From the NCBI GenBank assembly GCA_036936605.1, contig JAUPFV010000004.1:90918334-90982333 (forward strand): a stretch of 64,000 nucleotides of DNA, written 5' to 3'. This stretch comes from Limnanthes douglasii subsp. nivea. Its lineage: Eukaryota > Streptophyta > Magnoliopsida > Brassicales > Limnanthaceae. The position numbers and the translations under genes were made by a program. The notes beneath the pieces are model-generated. The model did not search any database. It worked only from the letters and a program-made list of their open reading frames with translations, and was not told where the DNA came from. This document shows positions 21,714-31,640 of the stretch, in pieces; position 1 is the stretch's first letter; every line of letters begins with the position of its first letter.

Positions 21714-22806
21714 AAGAAAGTGTGGCCACTATTTTTGATAAAACAAAGGAAGAGGTGCATTACCGGTGACCGGTTGCACTGCAGTCTCCTAGAGAGCATC
21801 GTAATAACTCTTTTTGCCATTATCACAACAATATTGGTCATACCACTGATGACTGCATAGCATTGAAACAAGAAGTTCAGAACCTGATTGAGAGGGGAAA
21901 GCTGGGGGCTTACGTGAAAAGAAGAGGAGGCAACAGGCCTCACAACACTCATCGGGTTGGTCCAAGTAATGCTGCTCCGGAGGGAGCCATGGTTATAATC
22001 GAAAGGTTTGACGTGGAATCTGAGTACTTGGATCCAGATCCAACTTGAAACAGAGTGGGTACAATTGAGGAATGTTCTAAGTCAGTCTCCGGACTCATTA
22101 AGTTTTTTGAGTCACTTACAATTTTCGGAGGGGACACTATGACAGCTCCTACTGCTTCTTCGAGGAAGAGGCACGTGCATACTTTAGCCTCCCAGCTAGA
22201 AGGAGACATGACTTCCTATCAGTCACCAAACTCATTCCCCTTCATTGTTTTCGATGAAGATGATTTAAGAGACATTGCTGGCCCTCATGAGGATGCTGTT
22301 GTCATAGGAGCATCTATTGGGGGCAACGACATAAGGCGAATTCTGGTGGATACTGGAAGCTCAGCCAATATCCTTTTCTTAACCACATAAAAGAGAATGA
22401 AGAATCCAGTTGTAATTCAGAGTTCGGACAGATCAATTGTGGGCTTTACAGGCAGCTCAGCAGATGTGATCGGAGAGTTCGAAGAAGAAGTTCTATTGGG
22501 CAAGGGCCCTTTCAAGAAAATGGTTAGAATACTATTTATTGTGGTGGATTGTCCCACTTCCCATAATGCTATTCTAGGGAGGTCTTGGCTCTCTAGGATG
22601 CATGCAGTGGCTTCAACAGTCCACCAGTGCTTGAAATATGCTGTTCAGGGACAGGTTGGATTCGTCCGGAGCAGCCAAAAGATTGCAAGAGAATGTTATG
22701 CCACTGCCCTGGCTCCTCGAACGCTGGGGCAGTCCGTATTAATGAACAATAGCAGTTTGAGTGCCTTTCTGGGGGTGAGGGTGAAATTGATGACCCCAGA
22801 GAGACC
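21714..22806 (+). pseudogene. Element E nucleocapsid motif and protease
   Basis: A different frame from the capsid part. CHYHNNIGHTTDDC near 21817 is the CX2HX4HX4C nucleocapsid motif, followed by IALKQEVQNLIERGKLGAYV. The protease active site is [15 protein letters not shown] near 22350. Then come RSIVGFTGSSADVIGEF and SWLSRMHAVASTVHQCLKYA. Stops: TGA at 22046-22048 (TGG in F) and TAA at 22388-22390. A single-base deletion near 22807 (compared with G) moves the frame before RT. Confidence 0.88.
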
Positions 22807-23995
22807 CCTGAGTATTAATACCGATCGAAGAGGTAGAAACACACTGTTTGGAAGATGGGAAAAGTGTCAAGATAGGGTCTAAGATGTCACCCATTTTGAA
22901 AGATGAAATTTTAAAGTTTTTGAAGAACCATCAGCACGTTTTTGCTTGGTGCAATGCTGATGTTACTGGGGTTCCATCAGAAGTGATATCACATCACCTA
23001 TCCGTCCGGAGAGACGTAGCACCAGTGGTTCAAAAGAGAAGAGCTTTTTCTAAGGAGAAGGCTGATGTCATTGTGCAAGAGGTTGACAGGCTCACAAAGA
23101 CGGGGCACATCAAGGAGTCTCAATATCCTTTGTGGACTGCCAATCCGGTTCTGGTGAAAAAGAAAAATGGCAAGTGGCGCATGTGCATTGACTTCACAGA
23201 TCTCAATAGAGCTTTCCCAAAAGATTTGTATCCAGTCCCCCGGATTGATCAGTTAGTAGACTCCACCTCTGGGAACAAGCTGCTTTCCTTTATGGATGCC
23301 TTCTCCGGATACAATCAGATTCAAGTAGATCCAAAGGATCAAGAGCATACCACATTTGTCACTGACAGAGGTCTTTATTGCTACAAAGTAATGCCATTTG
23401 GTTTGAAAAATGCTGGGGCTACTTATCAGAGATTAGTCAACAAGGAATTTCTTGATCAAATTGGAAGAAATATGGACGTGTACATTGATGACATGATGGT
23501 GAAGAGTGTGGATGAGTAGTTGCACTTGTCCGATCTCCAAGAAACTTTTACCAACTTGGTAAAAGTGAATTTGAAATTAAACCCAGAAAAGTGTGTGTTC
23601 GGAGTGCAGTCCGGGAAGTTTCTAGGCTATATTATAAGTGAGCATGGAATACAACCCGACCCGGACCAGCTTAACGCCCTATTTCAGATGGAGCCTCCTC
23701 GAAACATTAAATAAGTACAGCGGTTAACGGGGAGATTAGCTGTCTTAAACAGATTTATCTCAAGGTCTTCGGACAGGTGTGCCCCTTTCTTTCAAACCAT
23801 GAAGAGTGCAAAGGGATTCAATTGGACTCCACAGTGTGATGAGGCTTTCAATGAGATCAAAAAGCACCTGTCCTCCCCCAAAACTTTGTTTAAGCCAGTT
23901 GATGGGGAGACACTCTTCGTATATTTGGCAGTTTCAAGTTGTGCCATTAGTGCTGTATTGGTAAGAGAGGTTGATGGACATCCCCATCCATAATA
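22807..23995 (+). pseudogene. Element E reverse transcriptase
   Basis: The polymerase core is complete in sequence: FAWCNADVTGVPSEV, QKRRAFSKEKADVI, VLVKKKNGKWRMCIDFTDLN, SFMDAFSGYNQIQVDP and an intact catalytic YIDDMMVKS near 23490, then NPEKCVFGVQSGKFLGY. Nonsense codons: TAG at 23517-23519 (CAA in G), TAA at 23712-23714 (GAA in G) and TAA at 23991-23993 (GTG in G). No frameshift was seen from here to the end of integrase. Confidence 0.92.
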
Positions 23996-24720
23996 CTACA
24001 TCAGCAAAAGTTTGATAGATGCAGAAAGGCGTTACTTGAAACTCGAAAAGTTAGCATTGGCCCTGGTGATAGCTGCCAGGAAGCTGAGGCCTTATTTCCA
24101 GGCTCATCCTATCATCGTCCGGACTTCTTTTCCCCTGAAGAATGTCCTCCAAAAGGCAGACATTTCAAGCAGGATGACTAAGTGGTCAGTAGAATTGGGG
24201 GACTTCGACATAGATTTTGCTCCCCGGACAGCAATCAAGGCCCAAGCTGTGGCAGACTTTTTGGTTGAATTCCACTCCGACAGGGATTCGGAGCAAACTA
24301 CTGATATAAAAGATAAAAAGGTATGGGTCGTCCGAACAGATGGTGGGTCTAGCACTATGGGTTGTGGTGCAGGGATGTGTTTAACTTCCTCGTATGGAGA
24401 CAAAATGTATCAGGCTATTTGTTTTGCTTTCAGGGCATCTAATAATGAGTCTGAATACGAAGCAGCTATAGCTGGTTTAAAGTTAGCCTACATTTGTGGG
24501 GCTAAGAGGGTCAAGCTACTAAGTGACTCCCAACTTCTTATCCACCATGCCCAAGGCCAATATGAAGCTAAGAAGGAGCAGCTTGTGAAATACTTACTCC
24601 TCCTTAAGAATGAAGCACTCAAGTTTAAAAGTGTTGTTTATGAGCACATTCCCCAGGCATAAAATGAGCTAGCAGACTCATTAACAACCATAGTATATTC
24701 GGAGTCATATTCATGGATCC
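23996..24720 (+). pseudogene. Element E RNase H
   Basis: It continues the RT frame: ISKSLIDAERRYLKLEKLAL connection, SSRMTKWSVELGDFDIDF, then RNase H motifs VRTDGGSSTMGCGAG, SNNESEYEAAIAGL, LSDSQLLIHHAQGQ and NELADSL, so all four acidic positions are kept. A TAA at 24660-24662 falls between HIPQA and NELADSL. Element G has a TAA at the same codon, while F has GAG there. Confidence 0.9.
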
Positions 24721-26051
24721 ATGTGCTAGAAAGCCCCTCCATTCAACTTAGTAAAGGTAAAGAAGAGGAAACTTTTGAAGTACAAGAGAAACGACCTCAA
24801 GACTGGAGGTTTCCTCTCCTGCAATATCTCTCCGATGGTGTTGTGCCTCCGAATAAGTCACTAGCCAGAACTTTGAAACACAAGGCTCGTGGTTTTATCA
24901 TATTGAGAGACGTGTTGTATAAGAATTCTTATAGTAAACCTCTCCTGCGCTGTTTGGGGGATGAAGAGTCTCAAGTTCTCCTCTCTGAATTACATGATGG
25001 TGAGGGATCAGCCCATTGTGGGTTTAGAGCCTTAACAAGAAGAGTTTTACTCTCCGGTTACTATTGGCCATCAATCATGAAAGATGCTAAGGAATTGGAA
25101 AGAAGGTGTGACCCATGCCAGATGTACAGCAATGAGATTCATGTCCCAGCTATTCCTTTGGAATCAATTTCTGAGCCTATTCCTTTTGCTCGATGGGGGT
25201 TGGATTTAGTAGGGCCTCTCCGTGTGGCATCCGGAGGGCGCAAAACTATAATTGTGGACATAGACTACTTCTCAAAGTGGATTGAAGCAACCCCTCTAGC
25301 AGGGAGAACATCAAAAGTTGTTATAAAGTTCATTTTATCCAACATCTGTTGCAGATTTGGTGTCCCACAAAAGATAACAACAGACAATGGGCCACAGTTC
25401 GACAATAGGGAAATGGAGAGCTTCTGTGCCTCAAGGGGTATACAACATTGTTTTTCTTCACCTTTCCACCCATAAGAAAATGGGCAAGTTGAAGTGGCTA
25501 ATAGGACTATACTGTCCGGTTTAAAGAAGAATTTGGAAGGGGCTGCTGGGAAGTGGCCTAGTTATCTACAAGAGGTCCTGTGGGCCTACCAGACAACACC
25601 TGCGACTACAACACAAGAATCACCCTTTGCTTTGATCTATAGGATGGATGCAGTAGCTCCCATAGAGGCAACTCTCCTCTCTTTTCGTGTTCACAACTTC
25701 TCCGAACACGCTAACGAGGTGGCAATCAGAGGTCAACTTGATCTGATAGAAGAAAAACAAGTGAAAGCTCACCTTAGAGTTGCACACTATCAGGGTTTGA
25801 TGAGAAGCAGGTTTGCTTCCAAAGTTAAAAGAAGAGATTTCCAACCAGGGGACAAGGTATTAAGGAAAGTCTTCTTACACACTAAAGAAAAGCTGTTCGG
25901 AAAGCTGGCCCCAACTTGGGAAGGTCCCTACATAGTGGTTTTGACTCATCCATGGAATATTAAACCTGGAACATATTGGTTGGAAGACAAAGATGGAAGG
26001 GTTTTGACTCATCCTTGGAATATTGAGCATCTCCGGATGTACTTGGAGTAG
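24721..26051 (+). pseudogene. Element E integrase
   Basis: Same frame as RT. The zinc-binding region is ELHDGEGSAHCGFRAL...CDPCQM (HHCC). The catalytic triad is present: WGLDLVGPLRVA, TTDNGPQFDNREM and ENGQVEVANRTI. The C-terminal domain has GKLAPTWEGPYIV. A TAA at 25473-25475 replaces the usual Gln of FHPQ. Near the end the block VLTHPWNI occurs twice (about 25940 and 26003); the first copy replaces the VCEKIK segment seen in F. It ends IEHLRMYLE at 26051. Confidence 0.9.
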
Positions 26052-26537
26052 CATTTGTGTAAATATTTACTTGTTTAAACATCCATGTAAATATTTGGGG
26101 GCATACTCTTTCCTCCCTGGTGGCACGGGGAGGTTTTAATGAGGTGTCCGGGCTTTTGAATGAAATTTGATGCCTTCTTAAAAAAAATTCCAAGTATTTT
26201 AAGTTTTGTTTTTTGTCACACTGTCCGGATTGAAATAACTAAGGGCTATTTAAACTCTAGCCGAAGAACTTAAACACTCTCACTATGAAATAATTAAAGG
26301 CTATTTAAACTCTAGCCATCGAAATTGGAGCAAAAGATGAAAGAAGATGAGATTTGAGCAAAACATAAACATTCATTGAAATAACTTAAAGTGCCTTGGC
26401 CTTCCAAGGACTTTTGAATAGTCAAAGTAAGAACAAAAAACCTATCCGGTCAGATACCGGACACAATTACAAAAAGAATGCCTTTGTCTTTCCAAGGACT
26501 TTAGTTTGAACAAAAAGTAAACAAAGTAAATCATAAG
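26052..26537 (+). other. Element E spacer between integrase and antisense gene
   Basis: Non-coding. It holds two copies of a ~30-bp block containing GGCTATTTAAACTCTAGCC (about 26240-26265 and 26293-26318) and two copies of TGCCTTGGCCTTCCAAGGAC-like sequence near 26391 and 26480. No long tandem array like that of element B. Confidence 0.6.
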
Positions 26538-29503
26538 TTAAGGTTGAGCCTTTGAAGATGGCTCACCTTCATCTACTTTCTTTCCCTTAGGATCGTCTTT
26601 CTCTTCGCCAATTTTCTCCCCGGAGTGTTCTTCATCATCTGAGGAATCACTAGAGTAGCCATACCTGTCGCCTTTGGCCATCGTGTGGTAGGGGAGGTCT
26701 TCAGGCTCAACATGAAGCCATAAGTCCCCTAGGTTCTTCTTCGGAAACTTTTCATGGAAAAGTATAACCATGTCAGACCTTACCTTGGCAAGCAGTTCCT
26801 CTTCGCTTTTGATCATCTGGTTGGCATAAGCATTAATCTTGGCTTGGATCTTGCCCTCTTGCTCCTGTAACAAAGTATTTTTCTCCTCGGCAGCCTTGGA
26901 TACTGTATTCTCAAGAGCGATTTTGTCATTGGTCAGGTTGGTGATGATTTGATCCTTGGCTTTGGATTCTCCCTTTGAGGTGTTAAGGTCTTTCTCCAGA
27001 CCGGACAGCTTCTCCCGGAGATCTCTAATAGTTTCATCTAAAGTGGCGACTTTTGTAGTGCTTGCCTTCTGATCTCTCTTCAACTCCTCGTTTTCTTCCT
27101 TTAACATGTCAGCATTGGAAGTGGCAGTGCGAAGGTCGTCGGACAACTTCTCTTTGTCAGACTTGAGATCTTTGATGATATCAGCCTGGCTCCGAACTTG
27201 TCTCTCCAACGCAAGTACAGGCTGCACATTGCTTAACAAGGAGTGGGCTATATCATCCCTTTCACTAGAAACACTAAAAGTCTTACCATTAAAGGTGACC
27301 GTGTTGGAGGTTCTTGGAGGAAGGTAAGGCCCGGCAAAGTCATCTCTGGGGAGATTGAGGAAGTATTCACCAAGCTCACCAAGACCGGTGATGTCTACTC
27401 CATCGATGTTGATATCTCCCCCCTCAACCTCATCAGTATGAAAGTCGCCCGGAATCTCCTCGACACGCGTTGGGTCAGCAGGGTCAGCATGGACAGAAGG
27501 CTCCGGAGCCCGGAGAGAAAGCTCGTCTCCCTTAGATGTTTTCTTCTTCTTGGCCTCTCGGGCTGTGCCTTCGCTTCCCTGTTTATGATTCCTCTTAGAA
27601 GCCCTTGGAGGTTTTGGGAGGTTCGCTTCTTGTTTCTCAGTCTCTTGCTCCACCACTTCCAGGAGAGCAACATCAATTTGACTCTGGGCTGGCCCCTCCG
27701 GATTCGTTGGAACATCCTTCTCTGCATCAGGAGGGTTAGCATCACCCACCACATTTTTGTCCTTCTTCTTCTTGCCTTTCATCTTGCTCGGGGCTTTGGC
27801 CCGGCCTGGCAGAAAGAGTGTCCCATCTGGTTCATGGGTCCTCTTAAGCACAACGTCCAGAGAAGGCTGGGTGGTGAGCTCCTCCCAGGTCAAGTCTCTC
27901 AGACCTGTGGTGTTCCACAGGTGAGACCTTGCCAAATTTCCACTGGTGAAAGCAGCGTGGAATCGGTTCCCCCAATTCTCAGCAGCCCAGGCATTAATCT
28001 TGCCACAGGTTATCTGCCCAGCTTTCTGATAGTCACTGAACTACTTGGGCAGTTCTGCTAAGACAAAAGTAAGACAAATTAGTACAAACTAAGTCTAAAA
28101 AGAAAAGAGAAGAGAGACAAAAATATAAAGGCAAGATACTTACGGTCACTCCTCCATCTGCTTCTGAGGAGGCTTGGGTTCTCTCCGGATTTTATCTTCC
28201 TGCCGTTCTCCCAGGCACCACTAACAAATAGGAACTGAGTCCTCCAGTTCCTCTCCGCCTCCAGCAGATCGTCCACAGCCTTGAAGTCATCCCCCATATT
28301 GAAATGGTAAAAGGGGATGTGGTGGTTTTTGCACAGGCTGGCCACTGCAGCAAACTCCTCCATTGGCAGAGGGATCCCGGACAACCTTGATGCCATGATA
28401 CATGACATAAGGGTATACCAAGCGTTGGGGCTCAGCTGGCTTGGACAGAGTTTGATCAAATGGAAGTATCTGACAATCTCTGGGTCTAGTGGAAGCCTGA
28501 GCCCCCAGTTGAACAGCTCTGTGGACATGACCACTTCACTCAACTTGCAGTCCATGGGGGTCTCCGGGTGTATAGGAATCCTGATCTTTACATTATCTGG
28601 AATGCCCCACTTCGTACGCATCCTGCCCAGCTCAGCAGTGTAAATGAATGCGTAGTTGATATTTTGTAAGGAGATGAGGTAATTAACGCTGACCTTGTGA
28701 AAACAAGGCCCTACTTTCCCTTCTAGGCTCTCCGGCAGGTCCGGATGCCTCAAGTACAGCTTCTCCTTGCCCTTGTCCTTCTTGGCAACTATCTCTTTAC
28801 TGGTCTGACCGGAGGGCTCAGACTCAAATGGGGCCTCTTCAACAGAGTCCTCCATCACTTCCTCCATGATTGTTAAAGGGATTTCAGCAGCTGCAGTGGG
28901 GGAGGGTTCAAACTTGACTCAGCCTTGTCTCCGGACTGATGGGCCTCAGTGCCCCTTTGATTTCTGCTCTCCGGTAGAGTGTCTGGAGCAGAAGTTTATG
29001 GTTGGAGATTTGGATTGGGGCCCTCCGGTCCGGACAGCCTGTCCTTGGGGACTTTAATAGGCACCTCTGATCCGGTGCTACTGTCCTTTGCCCCCGACCT
29101 TGAGGGAATGTTTTTAGTCCCCTGGCCTTTAACCAACCGGCCTTTCCTCCTGTCGACCAGCTTCTCAGGAGAGTGCTCCGTATCCGATCCCATTGCAATA
29201 AAGGGAAAAGGTTTTTCTGAGGCTAGTGGCTGTAACTCCTGGCTCGACAGCAGGCTCCGATTCCTGAACTGAGGAACCAGAGATTATGGGGGAGAGGTTG
29301 GTTTGAAATAGTTTTCTAGGCTTAGTGCCTTTGGAAGAAGAAGAGCCTCGATCTGACTTAGAAACAGAGGTGTTTGGTCTATCAACAGGCGAGGTGGGTA
29401 ACCCTGCTGCGATCCGTCTATCTCTTTCGACTTTTTGAGCCTTCTCTAACTCAGAAAGGTTGAGCCACCCGCCTTTGACAAGAGCGTTCCTCGCTGTAAA
29501 CAT
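26538..29503 (-). pseudogene. Antisense third gene (aORF) of element E, Transposase_28-like
   Basis: The start ATG at 29503 is chosen because LNLSELEKAQKVERDRRIAAGL aligns with the B start region (quoted here in part: LNLSELEKAQ). The conserved domain (28700-28150) has ELFNWGLRLPLDPEI and LSPNAWYTLMSCIMASRLSG, then SGAWENGRKIKSGENPSLL. An intron runs about 28143-28058 (GTAAGT...TTAG), phase 1, at the same codon as in B. Exon 2 has RSHLWNTTGL, LFLPGRAKAPSK, a long coiled coil (about 27250-26780, heptad-rich, with KSDKEKLSDDLRTATSN), then FPKKNLGDLWLHVEPEDLPY and an acidic tail ending at 26538. Damage: frame changes near 29215 and between 28996 and 28867, and TAG at 28043-28041. Exon 2 after that stop is open for over 460 codons. 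Confidence 0.87.
28058..28143 (-). other. Predicted intron in the element E antisense gene
   Basis: Donor GTAAGTATC and acceptor TTTTGTCTTAG with a T-rich tract, about 86 bp. It interrupts GAC-C in phase 1, right after the ENPSLLRSRWRSD block. Copies B (7448-7509) and D (near 18664) have a GT at the homologous codon and phase. The exact acceptor could be 3 bases further on, with no frame effect. Confidence 0.7.
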
Positions 29504-29602
29504 AAACTATCAAACAAAGTTTTGGCTTTAGAAAGAGAAAGCTTTGAGAGATTTTGCAGAGTGAATTTGAAGGAGATGGTAAAACAGTAGAAAGTGACTT
29601 TA

Positions 29603-29610
29603 TATTTATA
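29603..29610 (-). promoter_or_regulatory. TATA-like box of the element E antisense gene
   Basis: TATAAATA on the minus strand, about 100 bp before the ATG at 29503 and inside the region between antisense gene and 3' LTR. Position and spacing match those in B and D. The rest of 29611-29936 is non-coding. Confidence 0.5.
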
Positions 29611-29936
29611 GTAAAATCTGAAAAAGGAAGTTGATTCCTAGGAGAATTCGAAAAGTTTGGCAATGATTAAAAGACGGCGCTGATGTCACCACCTTTAATT
29701 AAGAGGTTTCTTTTCGAAGAAGGTGGGTTCGAAATTCAAGGTGAAAAAACGGCTGAAGCAACCAATCAGAGAGTGACACGTGTCCCACGAACTCTGGCAA
29801 AAGCCGTTTTGAATTCGTGAAGCTTTATCTGTCCGGATAAACTTATAGCCCGAATTAATAGACCTGTCCGGATAAAAACTACCCCTGAGGTCAGACTGTT
29901 TTTCAGGTCTTTGACAAGAGTATTTGCACAAACACC

Positions 29937-29951
29937 TAAAAAAGGGGCTCC
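29937..29951 (+). other. Polypurine tract of element E
   Basis: AAAAAAGGGGCTCC directly before the 3' LTR start TGATGAG. Confidence 0.8.
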
Positions 29952-30359
29952 TGATGAGTCTGAATTCCGCATGCTCCCCGGACAAGGACAGTTCGGTCCA
30001 ATGCCTCCGGACCAGACAGATCACTTCGAACACTCGGACTATAGGACTGTTCGAACTATGACAAAAGTACTAAAAAACCTAAACACTACTTGACTAAGCT
30101 ACTTGCTCTTCTACTTAGAGCTCATGGGTCTTTGAACATGACCCGGGTCCATTAAACATGACCCGAAAGCCCATAAGGGCCCAAACATCAGGGTATAAAT
30201 ACCCAACCACCTGCATTAAGTGTGGGTAATGAGAATTAACTGCTACTAGCCAGCTTAATTATCTCTCTACTCTCTACACTAAATACAAAACACCCACATA
30301 CTACTGTAAAACACCAACCAAATTACGAGCCTACCCTCAGACAATAATTGTCCTGACCA
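29952..30359 (+). repeat. 3' LTR of element E (408 bp)
   Basis: Same length as 19931-20338, with 7 substitutions by hand alignment. It ends CCTGACCA and is followed by the TSD ACACT. Confidence 0.95.
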
Positions 30360-30430
30360 ACACTGAAAGCCGGTTTTTCAGGATGGTCGGACTTTTTCTT
30401 AGATTTCTTATGAGAAGCGGGCCTTCTCAT
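30360..30430 (-). pseudogene. Element D antisense gene, N-terminal fragment
   Basis: ATG at 30430 (MRRPASHKKSKKKSDHPEKP) matches the basic start of the B copy (MRSRNPKPEQKPKKKK). The reading frame enters the ACACT target duplication and resumes at 19930 on the far side of element E, so E split this exon about 24 codons in. Confidence 0.75.
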
Positions 30431-30527
30431 AAACAATATCAGAGATTCTCTCTCTAGGAATTGGGGAGAATGGCAAGTCTTTCTCTCTCTAAAACTGAGG
30501 TGAAATATGAAAGTGAAGAAGTGAGAG

Positions 30528-30535
30528 TATTTATA
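30528..30535 (-). promoter_or_regulatory. TATA-like box of the element D antisense gene
   Basis: CCTATAAATACTC on the minus strand about 100 bp before the ATG at 30430. Same arrangement as in B and E. The stretch 30536-31117 is non-coding D sequence leading to the LTR. Confidence 0.5.
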
Positions 30536-31117
30536 GGCGAGTAAGTAGGGTAACAGTTCGCTCCATAGAGAATCGTAATCGAAAAGATCTTCGGGAAGTT
30601 CAAGAGTCGATTTACCAAAATATTAGTTAAGGCATACTCAAGTCATCACAAGACGCGTGTCCCAGTTGACAACTCCAGCAGCCCTAGGGGGCTAGCTTCA
30701 TGATACTCACATTGGATAGTTCAATAGACGAAGATTTCAAATATAGATGACAAGTGAAGGAAAGACACGTGGACGAGTAAGAAAGCATCTTTTTTGAGTA
30801 AATGCAATGGGATTTCGAAAAAGACAATTTGAACCAAGGCCTATTAACTTGGATTAAAGAGGATAATTGTAAATTTAATTAAAGTCACAAGCGTCGGGAT
30901 ACAACAGACCAGCAATTCGAACCATAATAAACTATCGTTGACATCATGACTTTTGTACGTTGACCATGCAAGGAAAGGTCGGCCATTAACGTATGGTTCA
31001 CATCGTCGGTATCCTCCAATAGATAATGACAAGATGAACAAGATTTGGAGATTTTCTGGCGCAAATATTTAGCTAGAAGGCCCAACGATCAAGTAGTTTT
31101 TGCTCAACTCTCCGCAA

Positions 31118-31131
31118 AACTAGGGGGCTAC
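31118..31131 (+). other. Polypurine tract of element D
   Basis: AAACTAGGGGGCTAC directly before TGATAAAGG, matching the tract of element B and fixing D's orientation as plus. Confidence 0.7.
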
Positions 31132-31460
31132 TGATAAAGGCATAAAATATCAAGATTATTATGAGGTTTAATTGTAATTAAAGAAGCAAATAATGGCCTA
31201 ATCGTAAATATTAGGAAACATAGAAAATAAATGTATTTAGGAGGGCCGATATGTAATTAATTAAACATAGTATGTGTCGGTGGAGCCCACCACTCACCCT
31301 GTATAAGGAAAGATCCCATTTTGGGAAAATGATACTTTCTAATGATTGGTAATTTAATTTGATTACTTTCTTTCTCTAAAACTTTGCATTTATTCCACTG
31401 ACACGATTCCACTATACAATTCATTCAATATTAAACCCCAGATATTTTCCAAAACTATCA
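31132..31460 (+). repeat. LTR of element D (329 bp)
   Basis: It begins TGATAAAGGC and ends AAAACTATCA (inverted TGATA/TATCA). It has a TATA-like CTGTATAAGG, CT-rich leader sequence and GAGCCCACCACTCACC. Its length and layout match the A/B LTR class. A primer-site-like sequence (GGCCCTATCGTGAGACTCG) follows on the right, which is unexpected for a 3' LTR. Confidence 0.75.
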
Positions 31461-31640
31461 GGCCCTATCGTGAGACTCGAACATTTCTTGTTAAACGTAT
31501 TCGTGGTATGAATGATCCTTTTTTTTAGAATAATCATGTTAGGGTTTGCTACCGCGTCCGCAGCTGCAACTTCCGACACGTCCGGGAGTTATACCGCGGG
31601 TTTTAACCTTTTTGAGGGGTTCACAAAGGAGTGTCGTCAA
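31461..31640 (+). other. Primer-site-like and possible leader sequence after the D LTR
   Basis: GGCCCTATCGTGAGACTCGAAC immediately follows the LTR (read as GGCCCTATCGTG and AGACTCGAAC) and is loosely similar to the A/B primer site. An ATG at about 31549 opens a short frame (MLGFATASAAATSDTSG) of about 46 codons that I cannot assign. Confidence 0.35.

Larger units (their letters stand above)
19931..30359 (+). mobile_element. Element E: full-length Tat-type Ty3/gypsy retrotransposon
   Basis: Order: 5' LTR (19931-20338), primer site, gag, protease, RT, RNase H, integrase (to 26051), antisense third gene (minus 29503-26538), polypurine tract, 3' LTR (29952-30359). Perfect 5-bp target-site duplication ACACT at 19926-19930 and 30360-30364. 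The LTRs differ at 7 of 408 positions by hand count. It is inserted in the N-terminal coding region of element D's antisense gene. Gag-pol has at least eight nonsense codons and two or more frameshifts. Confidence 0.95.

Noticed and set aside
27243..28061. 272-codon plus-strand frame in element E
   Set aside because: It is the mirror of the antisense gene's exon 2 and intron. The minus-strand product has clear homologues in B, D and F, and this one has none.
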